This document shows, one piece after another, positions 39,530 through 49,063 of a stretch of 64,000 nt of DNA. The stretch comes from Leptogranulimonas caecicola. GTDB lineage: Bacteria; Actinomycetota; Coriobacteriia; Coriobacteriales; Atopobiaceae. The number at the start of each line of letters is the position of its first letter. The first letter of the stretch is position 1. The stretch is taken from assembly GCF_023168405.1 (NCBI RefSeq), contig NZ_AP025285.1, forward strand, positions 1,548,001-1,612,000, read 5' to 3'. A model generated the notes under the pieces. That model saw only the letters and a list, made by a program, of their open reading frames with translations, made no database searches and was not told where the DNA came from. The position numbers and the translations under genes were made by a program.

Positions 39530-39576
39530 AAAAAAGCGGCAGCATCTTGAGGATGAGCCCTCGAGATGCTGCCGCT
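39530..39576 (-). terminator. terminator of the aminotransferase gene
   Basis: An 18-bp stem with one G-U pair (arms 39535-39552 and 39559-39576), followed by six T on the minus strand. It is strong and close to the stop codon at 39592. Confidence 0.9.
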
Positions 39577-39591
39577 CCGCAGGTCTTAGAG

Positions 39592-40734
39592 CTACTCTTG
39601 CTCCCGCTCGACGATGCGGCAAAATTCGCTGATAGCACCAAGGCCTTCGCGAAGAGCCTCAGGGTTGTCGGAATAGGCGTAACCCAAACGCATGGATCGG
39701 GGCTCTTCGAAGCAGTCGCCAGGGGTGACCAGGGCGCCTGTCTCCTGCACCATGCGGGTGCAGAACTCGTAGGAGTCCACAGGATAGTCGTAGTAGACCA
39801 GCGCGGTGATGCCTCCCTCGGGTTCCACCACCGAGAGGTGAGGCTCGGAGGCCACCCAATCCATAAGCACTTGATGGTTGGCAGTCACAATGCGGCGGCT
39901 GCGCGCCAGAATGGCGTCCTTGTGCGCCAGGGCGAAGGCGCCCAGAGCGTCGTCGATCATGCCGCACGAGATCAAATCATAGTCGCGGTGGGACAGCAGC
40001 CGCCGGCGCAGCTCGGCGTCCTTGCAGGCCACCCAACCCAAACGCAGGCCGGCCAGACTCCAGGCCTTGGACATGGACGAGGTGGCGATGGCCTTGTCGT
40101 AGAGGTCGGACACCGACTCCTGCCAGGTTCCCTGGAAGTTGAGCGGGCGATAGACCTCGTCGCACAAAAGCCACGCATCCTGAGCTCGCGCCACTTCCAC
40201 AATATCCAGCAGCTCCTGGGTGGTGAGCAGCGCGCCTGTGGGATTGTTGGGGTTGTTGATGCAGATGAGCTTGGTGTTGGGGCGGCACAGCGACTGCAAC
40301 TCTTCCAGGTCGACGTGGTAGCGCTTTTCTCGGTCAAGATGCAAGGCAGAGACCTCGGCTCCGCACATGGCCGGGATGGAGTAAAGCTGCTGGTAGGTAG
40401 GCATGACGGCCACCACATGATCTCCGGGGCCGCAGAGGGTCGAGAGTGCCAGCATGTTGGCGCCGGCGGCTCCATGGGTGGGCACGATGTGCTCGGGTTC
40501 TACCGTGCGGTAAAGGCTTGCGACGCCGGCGAGGAACTCCGGCGAGCCCTCGATGGCGCCGTAGGTGAGGCGACGGCCGGAGCGGCTGGCCACAAACTCC
40601 TCCAGAGACTCGTCGGCCAGTTCGAAAAGTTCTTCCAAGCTCAAGCTGTAGCAGCAGGTCTCTGCCACGTTATAGCGACATTTGGTCTCCCAGGCATTCA
40701 TCCACTGCTCGACTGCGAAGTCCTTGATATGCAT
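39592..40734 (-). CDS. PLP-dependent class I/II aminotransferase
   Basis: A 380-residue fold-type I aminotransferase. The PLP Lys is in SSMSKAWSLAGLRLGW, the NPNNPTG motif and DEVYRPL are intact, and the C-terminal Arg is in SMRLGYAYS. The N-terminus is typical of the aspartate/tyrosine-type subgroup, but the substrate cannot be read from sequence. GAGAGG lies upstream of the ATG. It lies 93 bp downstream of an ornithine cyclodeaminase-family gene on the same strand, and a PucR-type regulator gene diverges from that pair. The three probably form one amino-acid use unit. Confidence 0.88.
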   Translation of the reverse strand: MHIKDFAVEQWMNAWETKCRYNVAETCCYSLSLEELFELADESLEEFVASRSGRRLTYGAIEGSPEFLAGVASLYRTVEPEHIVPTHGAAGANMLALSTLCGPGDHVVAVMPTYQQLYSIPAMCGAEVSALHLDREKRYHVDLEELQSLCRPNTKLICINNPNNPTGALLTTQELLDIVEVARAQDAWLLCDEVYRPLNFQGTWQESVSDLYDKAIATSSMSKAWSLAGLRLGWVACKDAELRRRLLSHRDYDLISCGMIDDALGAFALAHKDAILARSRRIVTANHQVLMDWVASEPHLSVVEPEGGITALVYYDYPVDSYEFCTRMVQETGALVTPGDCFEEPRSMRLGYAYSDNPEALREGLGAISEFCRIVEREQE

Positions 40735-40827
40735 GGCGTTCCTCTCCCTGATTCATATTTTTACGCGCCGGTGCTGCAACGCAACGCCTGCGAGCCTCAG
40801 CCAACATGAACTGCGGCACAACGCTGC

Positions 40828-41847
40828 CTAGAATTCCACCCAGGTGCCCATATTGGCTTCCACCGCGCGGTCGTAGGCCACTTTGGAGGCTGCCAAATCC
40901 TGGATGGCGATGCCAGAAGTATCAAAGACAGTGATGTCCTTGTCGCTCGAACGACCAGGGGCAGCGCCGGCGAGCACTTCGCCCAGCTCTGCCACGATGG
41001 CACCTGGCTTGATGGCGCCCTGTTTCACCGGCACCTCGAACTCGCCCGAAGCCACCGACTGCGCCCTGTCGTCGGCAAACAGCCGCGCTTGGGCTACCAG
41101 GTCACAGGGCAGCTCCTGCTTGCCTTCCATATCGGCGCCCACCGCAGAGATGTGCGTGCCTGGACGCACCCACTCGGCCTTGAGCACCGGAGTGGTGGCC
41201 GGGGTCACGCAGATCACCGCGTCGGCCTGTCGCACGGCGTCCTTTACGCTTGTTGCCTCCATCACAACGTCGCGCTCGATTCCCGCCTTGCCGAGAAGAG
41301 CTGCCACCTGGGCCTCGATCTCCTCAACCCTATGGGTGCGCGGGCCATCTGCGCGGGGATCCGACAAAAGCACCGTCTTGAGCTGGGGCATCGCGGCCAA
41401 TGCAGCAGCTACCTGATAGGGGCACTGATGGCCCATGCCCACCAGCGACAGCGTGGTGGAGTCCGGACGCGCCAGAGTACGGACGCCCAGAGCCCCCGCA
41501 GCTCCAGTGCGCAGGCCGGTAATGGCTGAAGCATTGAGCAGCGCCAAAGGCTCGCCAGTGCGATCGCTGGCCAAAAGCGTGGTGCCATAGATCTCAGGCA
41601 AGCTGCGCTCGGGATTGCGGGAGAACCAGGCGGTGAGCTTGAGGCCAAAGAGTCCTGCAGCCGCCAGGTCGCCGGAGCGAATGTCCATGTCGGCCTCACC
41701 GGGCTCGAAAGCCGCATAGACCATAGGCCAGGCCGCAGCAGAGCCCTGAGCTTTCTGGACGTAGGCCTCCTCGACTGCCGTGAGAGCGTCTGAGATGGTG
41801 AATACCTGGGAGATGTCTTGGGCAGAGAGCACGAGCATCTTGGCCAT
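40828..41847 (-). CDS. ornithine cyclodeaminase / mu-crystallin family protein
   Basis: A 339-residue NAD(P)-binding protein of the OCD/mu-crystallin family. Features: MDIRSGDLAAAGLFGLKL, GEPLALLNASAITGLRTGA, and the dinucleotide segment LSLVGMGHQ (GMGHQ replacing the usual GxGxQA). Members include ornithine cyclodeaminase, alanine dehydrogenase and ketimine reductases, so the exact reaction is open. AAGAAAGG lies upstream of the ATG. The aminotransferase downstream could make or consume the keto acid of the same substrate. Confidence 0.85.
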   Translation of the reverse strand: MAKMLVLSAQDISQVFTISDALTAVEEAYVQKAQGSAAAWPMVYAAFEPGEADMDIRSGDLAAAGLFGLKLTAWFSRNPERSLPEIYGTTLLASDRTGEPLALLNASAITGLRTGAAGALGVRTLARPDSTTLSLVGMGHQCPYQVAAALAAMPQLKTVLLSDPRADGPRTHRVEEIEAQVAALLGKAGIERDVVMEATSVKDAVRQADAVICVTPATTPVLKAEWVRPGTHISAVGADMEGKQELPCDLVAQARLFADDRAQSVASGEFEVPVKQGAIKPGAIVAELGEVLAGAAPGRSSDKDITVFDTSGIAIQDLAASKVAYDRAVEANMGTWVEF

Positions 41848-42038
41848 GAGAGATCCTTTCTTGTACAGGGTTGCAGTAGAGCGCGCCTTGGGGCGCCGCT
41901 TGCCAGGGCGCCTGAACCGTTGGCCTCATAGTGCCGACAACGCCGCTCTCCTGTCGAGAGCGTTTTTATGGCGTGAACTACAATTTGCAGTGGTTGTTTT
42001 TATCGGCAGGTCTAATAATTTGGCAAAGGGATGCAGCT

Positions 42039-43235
42039 ATGCGCTATACCGTCTCGGTTTTTTTGGCTTCCCATAAGGGTCAAGTGAAGCTGGTGGCAGG
42101 CTCGGGAGGACTGGCGCGCCCCATCCATGACGTGGGCATCTTGGACTATGAGTTCATGGCAGGCCTCAAAGAGCGCTACGAGCGGGACAACTTCCATAGT
42201 GAGCAGCTGGTATTGAGCACGTTTCTCTACGCCAAAGACGATCCCTACCTCATAGTCGAGGCCATCAAGCGTTTGGTAGCCAAAGATGCCAGCGGGCTGG
42301 TGTTTAAAAACGTCTTGCATCTGCCCCTGCCAGAACAGGCTGTGCGCTATGCCAATACTCGTGACTTTCCATTGTTTGTTACCACAAGTGATCAGGCGTA
42401 TTTTGACTGCATAGTCTATGAAGTGGCTTCCGCTGCGGCCGCCATGGAAGAAGCGGGATTCTCTCGCCGTGCCGTAGATGCATTGTTGATGGCTACAGAC
42501 CCTTCAGAGCGCCGTCGGTTGGCCCTGACTCTTTGCCCCTCCTTTGGAGAAAGCTGCAGCGTGGTGTGGATGGGCTGCGATGGGCCGCTGGATCCGCAAG
42601 CGCTTGCGTCCATCCAGCGCTGGTGGCACAAAGGACCAGGTGGAGGCCCTAGTTCTACCGTGATTGCCTACGATCAGGGAGCGCTGCTCGTGGCCACAGA
42701 TCAAGACAGCGCGCCGGATCCCCATCGTCTGTTGGATTACTGTGCATCGATGCCAGAGCTGCCGGAGGAGCTGGCGGTACTGGCATTGGGAGCCAGTACT
42801 ATGCATAAGCATTTGAATGAGTTAGGAGAGGCCGTCCGCGAGGCCTGGGACAGCGCAGGAGCTGCCATGCTTCAAGATGCCCGCGAGACCTGCTATGAGG
42901 ACCTGGGGATACTGCGAGCGCTTCTCCCGGTGGCCCAAGACGAGGCCATGGAGCGGTTCGAGCATCAAATCTTGGATCCGTTGCGCGACCACGACGCCGA
43001 GCACGGCACCTCTTTGGCCCCCACCCTTTTGAGCTGGTGGGAGCATGGCCAACACATCGCGGCCTGCGCCGTCGCCCTAGGCCAGCATCCCAACACCCTG
43101 CGCTACAGGCTCAATGCCGCCGCCCGGCTCACAGGGCTTTCCTGGCAAAACCCCTCCGATGCCCAACAGCTGGCCCTGGCCTGCGCCCTCTCTCGTTGCC
43201 GAGAACTACGCTCGCTGCGACCAGGCGCTTTTTAG
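42039..43235 (+). CDS. PucR-family transcriptional regulator
   Basis: A 398-residue regulator. Residues about 20-130 resemble the PucR sensor domain (VLSTFLYAKDDPYLIVEAIK, LVFKNVLHLPLP). The C-terminus carries the PucR helix-turn-helix (ACAVALGQHPNTLRYRLNAA). The ATG at 42039 has AAAGGGA upstream; the frame is open earlier but has no site. It is divergent from the ornithine cyclodeaminase/aminotransferase genes, with a 191-bp shared gap, so it is likely their activator responding to an amino acid or purine-type metabolite. The effector is unknown. Confidence 0.85.
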   Translation: MRYTVSVFLASHKGQVKLVAGSGGLARPIHDVGILDYEFMAGLKERYERDNFHSEQLVLSTFLYAKDDPYLIVEAIKRLVAKDASGLVFKNVLHLPLPEQAVRYANTRDFPLFVTTSDQAYFDCIVYEVASAAAAMEEAGFSRRAVDALLMATDPSERRRLALTLCPSFGESCSVVWMGCDGPLDPQALASIQRWWHKGPGGGPSSTVIAYDQGALLVATDQDSAPDPHRLLDYCASMPELPEELAVLALGASTMHKHLNELGEAVREAWDSAGAAMLQDARETCYEDLGILRALLPVAQDEAMERFEHQILDPLRDHDAEHGTSLAPTLLSWWEHGQHIAACAVALGQHPNTLRYRLNAAARLTGLSWQNPSDAQQLALACALSRCRELRSLRPGAF

Positions 43236-43248
43236 TGACCCCTTATGC

Positions 43249-43286
43249 AAAAGGCGCTCCCGGCGGAGAGGAAGCCAGGAGCGCCT
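43249..43286 (-). terminator. terminator of feoB
   Basis: A 9-bp GC stem (43252-43260 with 43278-43286) followed by TTTTGC on the minus strand, about 80 bp after the feoB stop. It may also serve the converging PucR gene. Confidence 0.7.
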
Positions 43287-43366
43287 GCGCAGAGAGAACG
43301 CCAGTTTGTATATATGGCAATAAGTGACGCGACTGGGATCGCAAGGCCCGCAACCCTCGCAGCCGT

Positions 43367-46000
43367 CTAGGCAGCTTCTTTGACCTCCCTCGAGGCTTCC
43401 TGCCCATACTTGGGCGTGGGGCGGAAGAGCTGGAAGAGGATAGCTGCCAAAGCTGCCAGCGCCACCACCGTCCAAACCCCAAAATGACCCAGGGCAAAGA
43501 GCTCCCAGAGCTGGTTGATGATGAGGCCTACCACCCAGCCGAAGCCGCACTGGTAGCCAATGGCAACCCAGAACCATTTGGGGTCAGCCATCTGGCGCCT
43601 AATGGTGCCTATGGCGGCGAAGCAGGGGGCGTCCAGCATGTTAAAGGCCACAAAGGCCAGCATGGCGCCCAGCGAGAAGGTGCCGGCCACAGTGAACATC
43701 TGCTGGAAGGTAGCCCACAGCAGCGTGGACCCCTCGCCCACCTCCCCCAGGCCAAAGAGCACGCCAAAGGTGGACACCAGGTTCTCTTTGGCGATCAAGG
43801 CAGACAGAGAGCAGGCCGCCGCCTGCCAGGTGCCAAAGCCAAGCGGGGCAAAGATCCAGGCAATGGCCGAGCCCACGCCCGCCAACACCGAGAAGTCCAT
43901 GTAGTTCTCGGGCGCATCGGCCATGGAGGGCAAGAATCCAAAGGCGCCCGAACCGCCTTCCCAACCGGCCAGCCCAAAGTTGGACAAGAACCAAATGCCC
44001 ACGCTGGCAGCGAAGATGATGGTGCCAGCCTTCTTGATGAATGCCGAGACGCGCTCCCACACATGGAGGAAGTAGGCTTTGGCGGCCGGCAGGTGATAGG
44101 CCGGAAGCTCCATCACAAAGGGGGCGGGCTCTCCGGCGAAGGGCTTGGTCTTCTTGAGCATGATGGCGCTCACAATCACCGCGGTCAGGCCCAAAAAGTA
44201 GAAGAAGGGGGCGATCCACCAACCCTCGGTGCCGCCGATAAGCACGCCCATCAATAGCGCGATGATTGGGGTCTTGGCGCCGCAGGGGATCATGGTGGTG
44301 AGCATGACGGTCATGCGGCGGTCGCGGTCGTTCTCGATGGTTTTGGTGGCCAGTACGCCAGGCACGCCGCAGCCAGAGGACACCAAAAGCGGGATGAAGC
44401 TCTTGCCAGAGAGCCCAAAGCGCCTGAAGGCACGGTCCATCACAAAGGCCACGCGGCTCATGTAGCCGCAGTCTTCCAAGAAGCACAGCAGCAAGAAGAG
44501 CACGATCATCTGAGGCAAGAAGCCCAAGATGGAGCCCACGCCGCCCACGACGCCGTCAAGCACCAAAGACTTCACCAGGTCGGAAGCTCCCAAGCTGTCG
44601 AGCCACTCCCCCACCACTGTCGGGATGCCCGGCACATACCAGCCGTACTCGCCGGGGATGGGCTCTTGGGCATTGGCTGCCTCCAAAAATGCCGCCGAAT
44701 CCACCGGCTCATGATAGGCCAGCGCCTGCCCGGCTTTGAGCTGGGGCTCATCGGCAGCATTGGCCAACACCACGTCGCCCTCGGTGGACAAGAAGTTGCC
44801 GTCCTCGTCATGCAGGGGCACGTCGTGAGCCACCACGCCAGCCGCCGCTGCCCGCGAGGCGAAGTCTTCCACCGCAGCGCTGCCGCCCTGCTCGATGGCT
44901 TCAGCCACACCGGAAGTGTCCACTCCGGCCTCCTCGGCGGCAGCCAGATACCCCTCGACGGCAGCGCCGTAGTCCTTCTCGGCATAGGCCTTTTGAGCCT
45001 CCTCATAGGCTGCAGCCTGGGCAGGGTTAACAAACCAACCGTCGCCAAAGAGGCCGTCGTTTGCCCAGTCGGTGCCCCAGGTGCCCACCGTGGAGACCGC
45101 CAAGAAGTACACCAGAACCATCACAGCCACAAAGATGGGCAGTCCCAGCCAGCAGTTGGTGACTACGCGGTCGATCTTTTCCGAGGTGGTGAGCGCCTGC
45201 GGCGCCTTGGTGACGCACTGGTCCATAAGGCGCTCGATCCAGGCGTAGCGGTCGTTGGTCACCAGAGACTCGGCGTCGTCGTCCAGCTGGGCCTCGACGC
45301 CTGCGCGCGCCGCATCCACCGCAGCCACAGAGGCCGCAGGCAATCCCAACGCCTCCAGCGCCTGCCGCTCTCCCTCGAAGGCCTTCACCGCATACCAAGC
45401 AAGCTGGGACTTGCGAGGCACAAAGCCAGCGATCACCTGGGAGATCTCCTGCACCGCACCAGCCACCGGCGCCGAGAAGAGATCTGCCACCGGAGGCTGG
45501 CCCTTCTCGGCAGCAGCATGCTTAGCGGCGGCCACAAGCTCGTCCAAATTGCGCCGACGCAGGGCGCTGATGGGCACCACCGGGCAGCCCAAGCGAGCCG
45601 AAAGCTCCTGGACGTCTATCTTGTCGCCGGCCTTTTCCACCAGATCCACCATGTTCAGGGCCACCACGCAGGGAAGGCCGCACTCCAGGATCTGGGTGGT
45701 GAGGTAGAGGTTGCGCTCCAGGTTGGTGGCATCTACCACGTCGATGACCACCGCAGGCTCCCCGCTCAACAGATAGTCGCGGCTCACCACCTCCTCCGGG
45801 GAGTAGGGGGAGAGCGAGTAGATGCCAGGCAGGTCGCAGAGCACCACGTGCCTGTCTTCGCGCAGCGGCGCCTCCAGCTTCTCCACCGTGACGCCGGGCC
45901 AGTTGCCCACGTAACCGTTGGAGCCGGTGAGCTCGTTAAACAGGGTAGTCTTGCCGCAGTTGGGGTTTCCCGCCAGGGCAATGTTCAAAGTTGTGTCCAA
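43367..46000 (-). CDS. feoB: ferrous iron transporter FeoB with large insertion
   Basis: An 877-residue Fe(II) uptake protein of the cytoplasmic membrane. The N-terminal GTPase has G1 GNPNCGKTT, G2 PGVTVE, G3 DLPGIYSLSPYSPEE and G4 NMVD, then a helical spacer. The membrane part has the Gate motifs (SSGCGVPGV and MIPCGAKTPI). Residues about 317-475 form a long Ala/Glu-rich, mostly soluble insertion after the first membrane helix (from STVGTWGTDWANDGLF), so the protein exceeds the usual ~650-770. The start is TTG at 46000 with AAAGGGAA upstream. Last gene of a feoA-feoA-feoB operon. Confidence 0.95.
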   Translation of the reverse strand: MDTTLNIALAGNPNCGKTTLFNELTGSNGYVGNWPGVTVEKLEAPLREDRHVVLCDLPGIYSLSPYSPEEVVSRDYLLSGEPAVVIDVVDATNLERNLYLTTQILECGLPCVVALNMVDLVEKAGDKIDVQELSARLGCPVVPISALRRRNLDELVAAAKHAAAEKGQPPVADLFSAPVAGAVQEISQVIAGFVPRKSQLAWYAVKAFEGERQALEALGLPAASVAAVDAARAGVEAQLDDDAESLVTNDRYAWIERLMDQCVTKAPQALTTSEKIDRVVTNCWLGLPIFVAVMVLVYFLAVSTVGTWGTDWANDGLFGDGWFVNPAQAAAYEEAQKAYAEKDYGAAVEGYLAAAEEAGVDTSGVAEAIEQGGSAAVEDFASRAAAAGVVAHDVPLHDEDGNFLSTEGDVVLANAADEPQLKAGQALAYHEPVDSAAFLEAANAQEPIPGEYGWYVPGIPTVVGEWLDSLGASDLVKSLVLDGVVGGVGSILGFLPQMIVLFLLLCFLEDCGYMSRVAFVMDRAFRRFGLSGKSFIPLLVSSGCGVPGVLATKTIENDRDRRMTVMLTTMIPCGAKTPIIALLMGVLIGGTEGWWIAPFFYFLGLTAVIVSAIMLKKTKPFAGEPAPFVMELPAYHLPAAKAYFLHVWERVSAFIKKAGTIIFAASVGIWFLSNFGLAGWEGGSGAFGFLPSMADAPENYMDFSVLAGVGSAIAWIFAPLGFGTWQAAACSLSALIAKENLVSTFGVLFGLGEVGEGSTLLWATFQQMFTVAGTFSLGAMLAFVAFNMLDAPCFAAIGTIRRQMADPKWFWVAIGYQCGFGWVVGLIINQLWELFALGHFGVWTVVALAALAAILFQLFRPTPKYGQEASREVKEAA

Positions 46001-46107
46001 GGTGTTCCCTTTCGTAGCGCTGAGGGCGGGCGACCCTCTGCCTTAAAGGCCTTTAGATGCAGGAGCCAGGGTCTGCTGCCGACAAACCCTTGCCAATACA
46101 AAGCTTG

Positions 46108-46350
46108 CTAGCAGACGGTGGGCTCCACCTCCACCAGTGCTGCCTCGTCTTTTCTAATGGACAGCTGGTAGCCACGCACCGTGAGCTCTAAAGGGTCGCC
46201 CAAAGGCGCCACCTTTTTGACGTCCACCCGGGCTCCTTTGGTGATACCCATGTCCATGATGCGGCGCTTGAGCTGGCCGCTGCCCGTGAGCTTGAGCACT
46301 TTGCAGGACTGCCCCACAGGGATCTGAGCCAACGTGAGAGGATGGGCCAT
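46108..46350 (-). CDS. feoA: FeoA-domain protein (second copy)
   Basis: An 80-residue SH3-like FeoA protein, cytoplasmic partner of FeoB (TLAQIPVGQSCKVLKLTGSG, RIMDMGITKGARVDV). AAAGGAG lies 6 nt before the ATG at 46350, which fixes the start within a longer open frame. It lies 107 bp before feoB and 104 bp after another feoA. A one-mismatch copy of the 12-mer repeat (46078-46089) sits between it and feoB. Confidence 0.92.
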   Translation of the reverse strand: MAHPLTLAQIPVGQSCKVLKLTGSGQLKRRIMDMGITKGARVDVKKVAPLGDPLELTVRGYQLSIRKDEAALVEVEPTVC

Positions 46351-46454
46351 GAAGGCTCCTTTCTTCTTTGCAGGTTGATTTGTTATGGCAGGCAGCTGCG
46401 ATATCTTTTGGGCGCATCCATCACCCAGGCAGCCGCGCTGACTGACGCGCCTTT

Positions 46455-46757
46455 CTAGCAGCACATCACCTGGCGGGCAGTGTCGCGATCCAGGCCTAGC
46501 TGCGACCCCTTGATGCTCACAATGGTGCCTGCGGAGGTTTGGTTGACCACCCGCACCTGCGCCCCCTCTACAAACCCTAGGTTCGCCAAGTGCTGGGCAG
46601 CCGCGCCTCTGCGCACCTTGCGCACCGTGAGCACAGATCCCGGATTGGCCAGCGAAAGAGGCAGAGCAGGACCGCCCCCAGAGCTCGCGACAGGCGCCTC
46701 AGCCATGCGGCGCCTGCCTGCCTCTCGCGACGCGAAGGATAGAGTTGCGGTATTCAT
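46455..46757 (-). CDS. feoA: FeoA-domain protein (first copy)
   Basis: A 100-residue FeoA protein with a ~30-residue extra N-terminus, then the SH3-like core (VLTVRKVRRGAAAQHLANLG, GTIVSIKGSQLGLD) and C-terminal CC. It is divergent from the other FeoA, so the two are not a recent duplication. The tandem FeoA-FeoA-FeoB order is common in anaerobes. GGAG lies 11 nt before the ATG, rather far. It heads the operon, and a repeated GCTAAC motif upstream may be an iron-dependent operator. Confidence 0.9.
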   Translation of the reverse strand: MNTATLSFASREAGRRRMAEAPVASSGGGPALPLSLANPGSVLTVRKVRRGAAAQHLANLGFVEGAQVRVVNQTSAGTIVSIKGSQLGLDRDTARQVMCC

Positions 46758-46774
46758 AGCTGGTCATCTCCAAA

Positions 46775-46813
46775 GTTATACATCGCTAACTCAATTTGTA
46801 TGATACAGCTAAC
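46775..46813 (-). promoter_or_regulatory. candidate iron-responsive operator upstream of feo operon
   Basis: Two similar 16-bp direct repeats, 46775-46790 and 46798-46813, both ending in GCTAAC on the plus strand (GTTAGC toward feoA) and 7 bp apart, just upstream of the first feoA. DtxR/IdeR-type sites have TTAGGnnAGGCTAA-like halves, so a link is possible but not shown. The rest of the 46,758-47,072 gap holds a small AAGGGA/TCCCTT hairpin and no gene. Confidence 0.35.
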
Positions 46814-47072
46814 TTTTGAGAAGTAAACCATTATTTACTTTTAGGCCGGCATGTTTTAAGGGAGACGTCCCTTCTTTCGACGCAGGGGGCCTGGCATTGA
46901 GGGTAGAGGCGCTTCTCGGCAGGTAACTCGCCATCCCCGCGCCCAGTCGCTCTCCCAAAATGAGGAGTCGCTCATCAGCAGCTCTCCACAGCTCGCCAAT
47001 GGCAGGGGCATCTCTTCAGGAAAACTGATATTCTAGGGTTTCATAGAGAGCCGTAGTCCTTAGGAGAGTGGC

Positions 47073-47843
47073 ATGCCAGAGCCTCGCACTAAACTTGTTG
47101 GCCGCGCAGGAGTAAGCGCGGCAGACTGCATGCGGATCTTTCCTCGCAAAGACAAAGAATCCGGCTCGGCCTATGCCTACCGGGTGCTTTCCTACAACAT
47201 CCTCATGCTCTATATGCCTCCGGGAGCTTGGATCCGCGAGTCTTCCGTGGCAGAGATCCTAGAGGTCTCCCGCACCCCCGTCCATGAGGCCATGGGCCTT
47301 CTGCGCGACCGCTCTCTGGTAGAGGTGGCCCCCCAAAGCGCCACCCATGTCTCGCGCATCTCGGTAAGCCAGCTGCGCCAATCCTTCTACATGCGCGTAG
47401 CCGTGGAGCCTCTGGTGGTCACCCAGCTGGCTCGCGTGATCACCCAGCCTACGCTGGATGAGCTGCACCGCTTGGTAGACGCCATGGACGAGTCGCTGGC
47501 CATCCCCTACAACGAGGCCAAATACATCGAGCTCAACGAGGAGTTCCACCGCACCGCCTACGAGGCCGCAGCCAAAGGCTACGTCTGGGAGTCCCTGCAA
47601 AAAACCGGCTGCTCCTTTAGGCGCTGCTGCAATATGGGTGTGCTTTTTGGCTACACCAAGCCCTCCACCGAGCCCTTCCGCAAAGTGCTGGGCTTTTTGG
47701 AGAACGGCGGCGAGAACCGCGTCGAGGTGGCCGCTGCCATCCACGAATACCTCTCCAACTACGCCACCTACATCGAGCAGCTCATCTCCGACTTCCCCGA
47801 CTGCTTCGTCAACGTCAACACCACCGCGAGCACCCGACGCTAA
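47073..47843 (+). CDS. GntR-family regulator (FadR/FCD type)
   Basis: A 256-residue regulator with an N-terminal winged helix (PGAWIRESSVAEILEVSRTP, VHEAMGLLRDRSLVEV) and a C-terminal all-helical FCD ligand domain (ELNEEFHRTAYEAA with the conserved metal-binding His). The effector is unknown. AGGAGAGTGGC precedes the ATG. It stands alone, with no metabolic operon adjacent, so the target is not evident. A degenerate copy of the 12-mer repeat (47882-47893) lies about 40 bp beyond its end. Confidence 0.87.
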   Translation: MPEPRTKLVGRAGVSAADCMRIFPRKDKESGSAYAYRVLSYNILMLYMPPGAWIRESSVAEILEVSRTPVHEAMGLLRDRSLVEVAPQSATHVSRISVSQLRQSFYMRVAVEPLVVTQLARVITQPTLDELHRLVDAMDESLAIPYNEAKYIELNEEFHRTAYEAAAKGYVWESLQKTGCSFRRCCNMGVLFGYTKPSTEPFRKVLGFLENGGENRVEVAAAIHEYLSNYATYIEQLISDFPDCFVNVNTTASTRR

Positions 47844-48115
47844 TCCCTGCGCGCATGTGGGCCCTGCCCCTTCGCCCTCTGACCGAGAAGCCCTGCCATC
47901 CTATCAAGTGCGCAACCAGTAGCCCATAGCACAAAACGCGCGCGAAAAAGCTCCAAAACCGCTTCCAGCCAATGGCGCATCGTTCACGGATTGGGTTTTG
48001 CAAGCTTTCAAGAATCTGCCACTGATACACCAGAGGTAGGCTAGCATCGAATCTACGCACGACCCCTGCACGTTTGGCAACGCGTTTTTTATCCCCTTCG
48101 AGGAAAGGACCAGCC

Positions 48116-48451
48116 ATGGGTGTAAGAGCAGAAGAAGCGCTCGATTTGAACTACGACGGGCTCGCCAACTACCTGAGCCACAACCACTCGGTCTACATGG
48201 GCCTAGATGACGCCATGTACTACCTCACCGATGTCAACGCTCACTACTGGCGCGCCCAGGACACCTCAGTCCTCAATCACAAGGGCCACTACACTGACTG
48301 CTCTGAGCTCGTCCCCACCATCGGCGAGTTTTTGAGCCTCCCCTGGCTTGACGGCAAGACTGTCGAAGATGTTGCAGACCAAGTCACCTTCTACGCCAGC
48401 ACCAAGCCTCGCTCCGAGGTAGAGGCAGAGATGGCTGCATCAGAGGAGTAA
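48116..48451 (+). CDS. conserved-looking small acidic protein, unknown function
   Basis: A 111-residue soluble acidic protein. It begins MGVRAEEALDLNYDGLANYL and contains YYLTDVNAHYWRAQDT and HYTDCSELVPTIGEFLSLPW, with many aromatic and acidic residues and one Cys. No signal peptide, membrane helix or known catalytic motif is seen, and I do not recognise the family. GAGGAAAGGACC precedes the ATG at 48116, and codon use resembles the neighbours, so it is probably a real gene. It is monocistronic, followed by an 804-bp gene-free gap. Confidence 0.7.
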   Translation: MGVRAEEALDLNYDGLANYLSHNHSVYMGLDDAMYYLTDVNAHYWRAQDTSVLNHKGHYTDCSELVPTIGEFLSLPWLDGKTVEDVADQVTFYASTKPRSEVEAEMAASEE

Positions 48452-48589
48452 GCCCAGCCTTCGACTCGCCGGCCACATAGCCAGAGTCCTGGTTTGACTG
48501 ATTGTTTTATCTGTATTCAAAGGCGGTGGGCCACCTGGGCCTGCCGCCTTTCGGGCTTACAGGACAAAAAGCATGCTGTGAATTGGGAC

Positions 48590-48615
48590 GTTGACGCAGG
48601 TCAACATCCTTTTTT
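48590..48615 (+). terminator. possible terminator (GTTGAC hairpin plus six T)
   Basis: GTTGAC-GCAG-GTCAAC (48590-48605), then ATCC and six T. The stem is short but the T-run is good. The 15-mer TGACGCAGGTCAACA within it recurs exactly at 49200-49214. A longer hairpin with wobble pairs (48519-48551) lies nearer the end of the small protein gene. Confidence 0.45.
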
Positions 48616-48802
48616 GGGTGTTTAAATCCGGAAGGCAAATTTGAACACGGGGACTCGGGCAGCGGGTGTGCTATCAAATGCAGCGGTGCCCCAGCTAAAG
48701 GCTGCAAAATCGAGCCGCTATATCCTGAAGGTAGGAGAGCTTGATGAAAGAAGGCGATCTGTGGGGTCTGCGGGACCAAGATGCAGAGGAGCGACAGCGC
48801 TG

Positions 48803-48947
48803 GCGCCTACTAAGTACATCTCCTCCAGCACGCGCCTACTAAGTACAATTTAATATGAAACCAACTCTGTGAGCTTGGGAAATTAATTACTTAAATAAAT
48901 AGTGGTGCAGATTTTGGGCAAAATCGACCTACTAAGTACTTAGTAGG
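48803..48947. repeat. CTACTAAGTA direct repeats and 20-bp palindrome
   Basis: GCGCCTACTAAGTACA occurs at 48803-48818 and 48832-48847. CCTACTAAGTACTTAGTAGG (48928-48947) is a perfect 20-bp palindrome. The shared 10-mer is otherwise found only in the gap at 20.6-20.7 kb. Confidence 0.75.
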
Positions 48948-49063
48948 CGCAAAGTGATGCTTAGCAGGCATGAAGTGACACTCAGTCCAAACTTCATCTG
49001 CCCCGGGTCCTCATCTCACAGGTAGGTCTACTTTTTGACCTTCCATGATTTAGCCGGGGTTTT

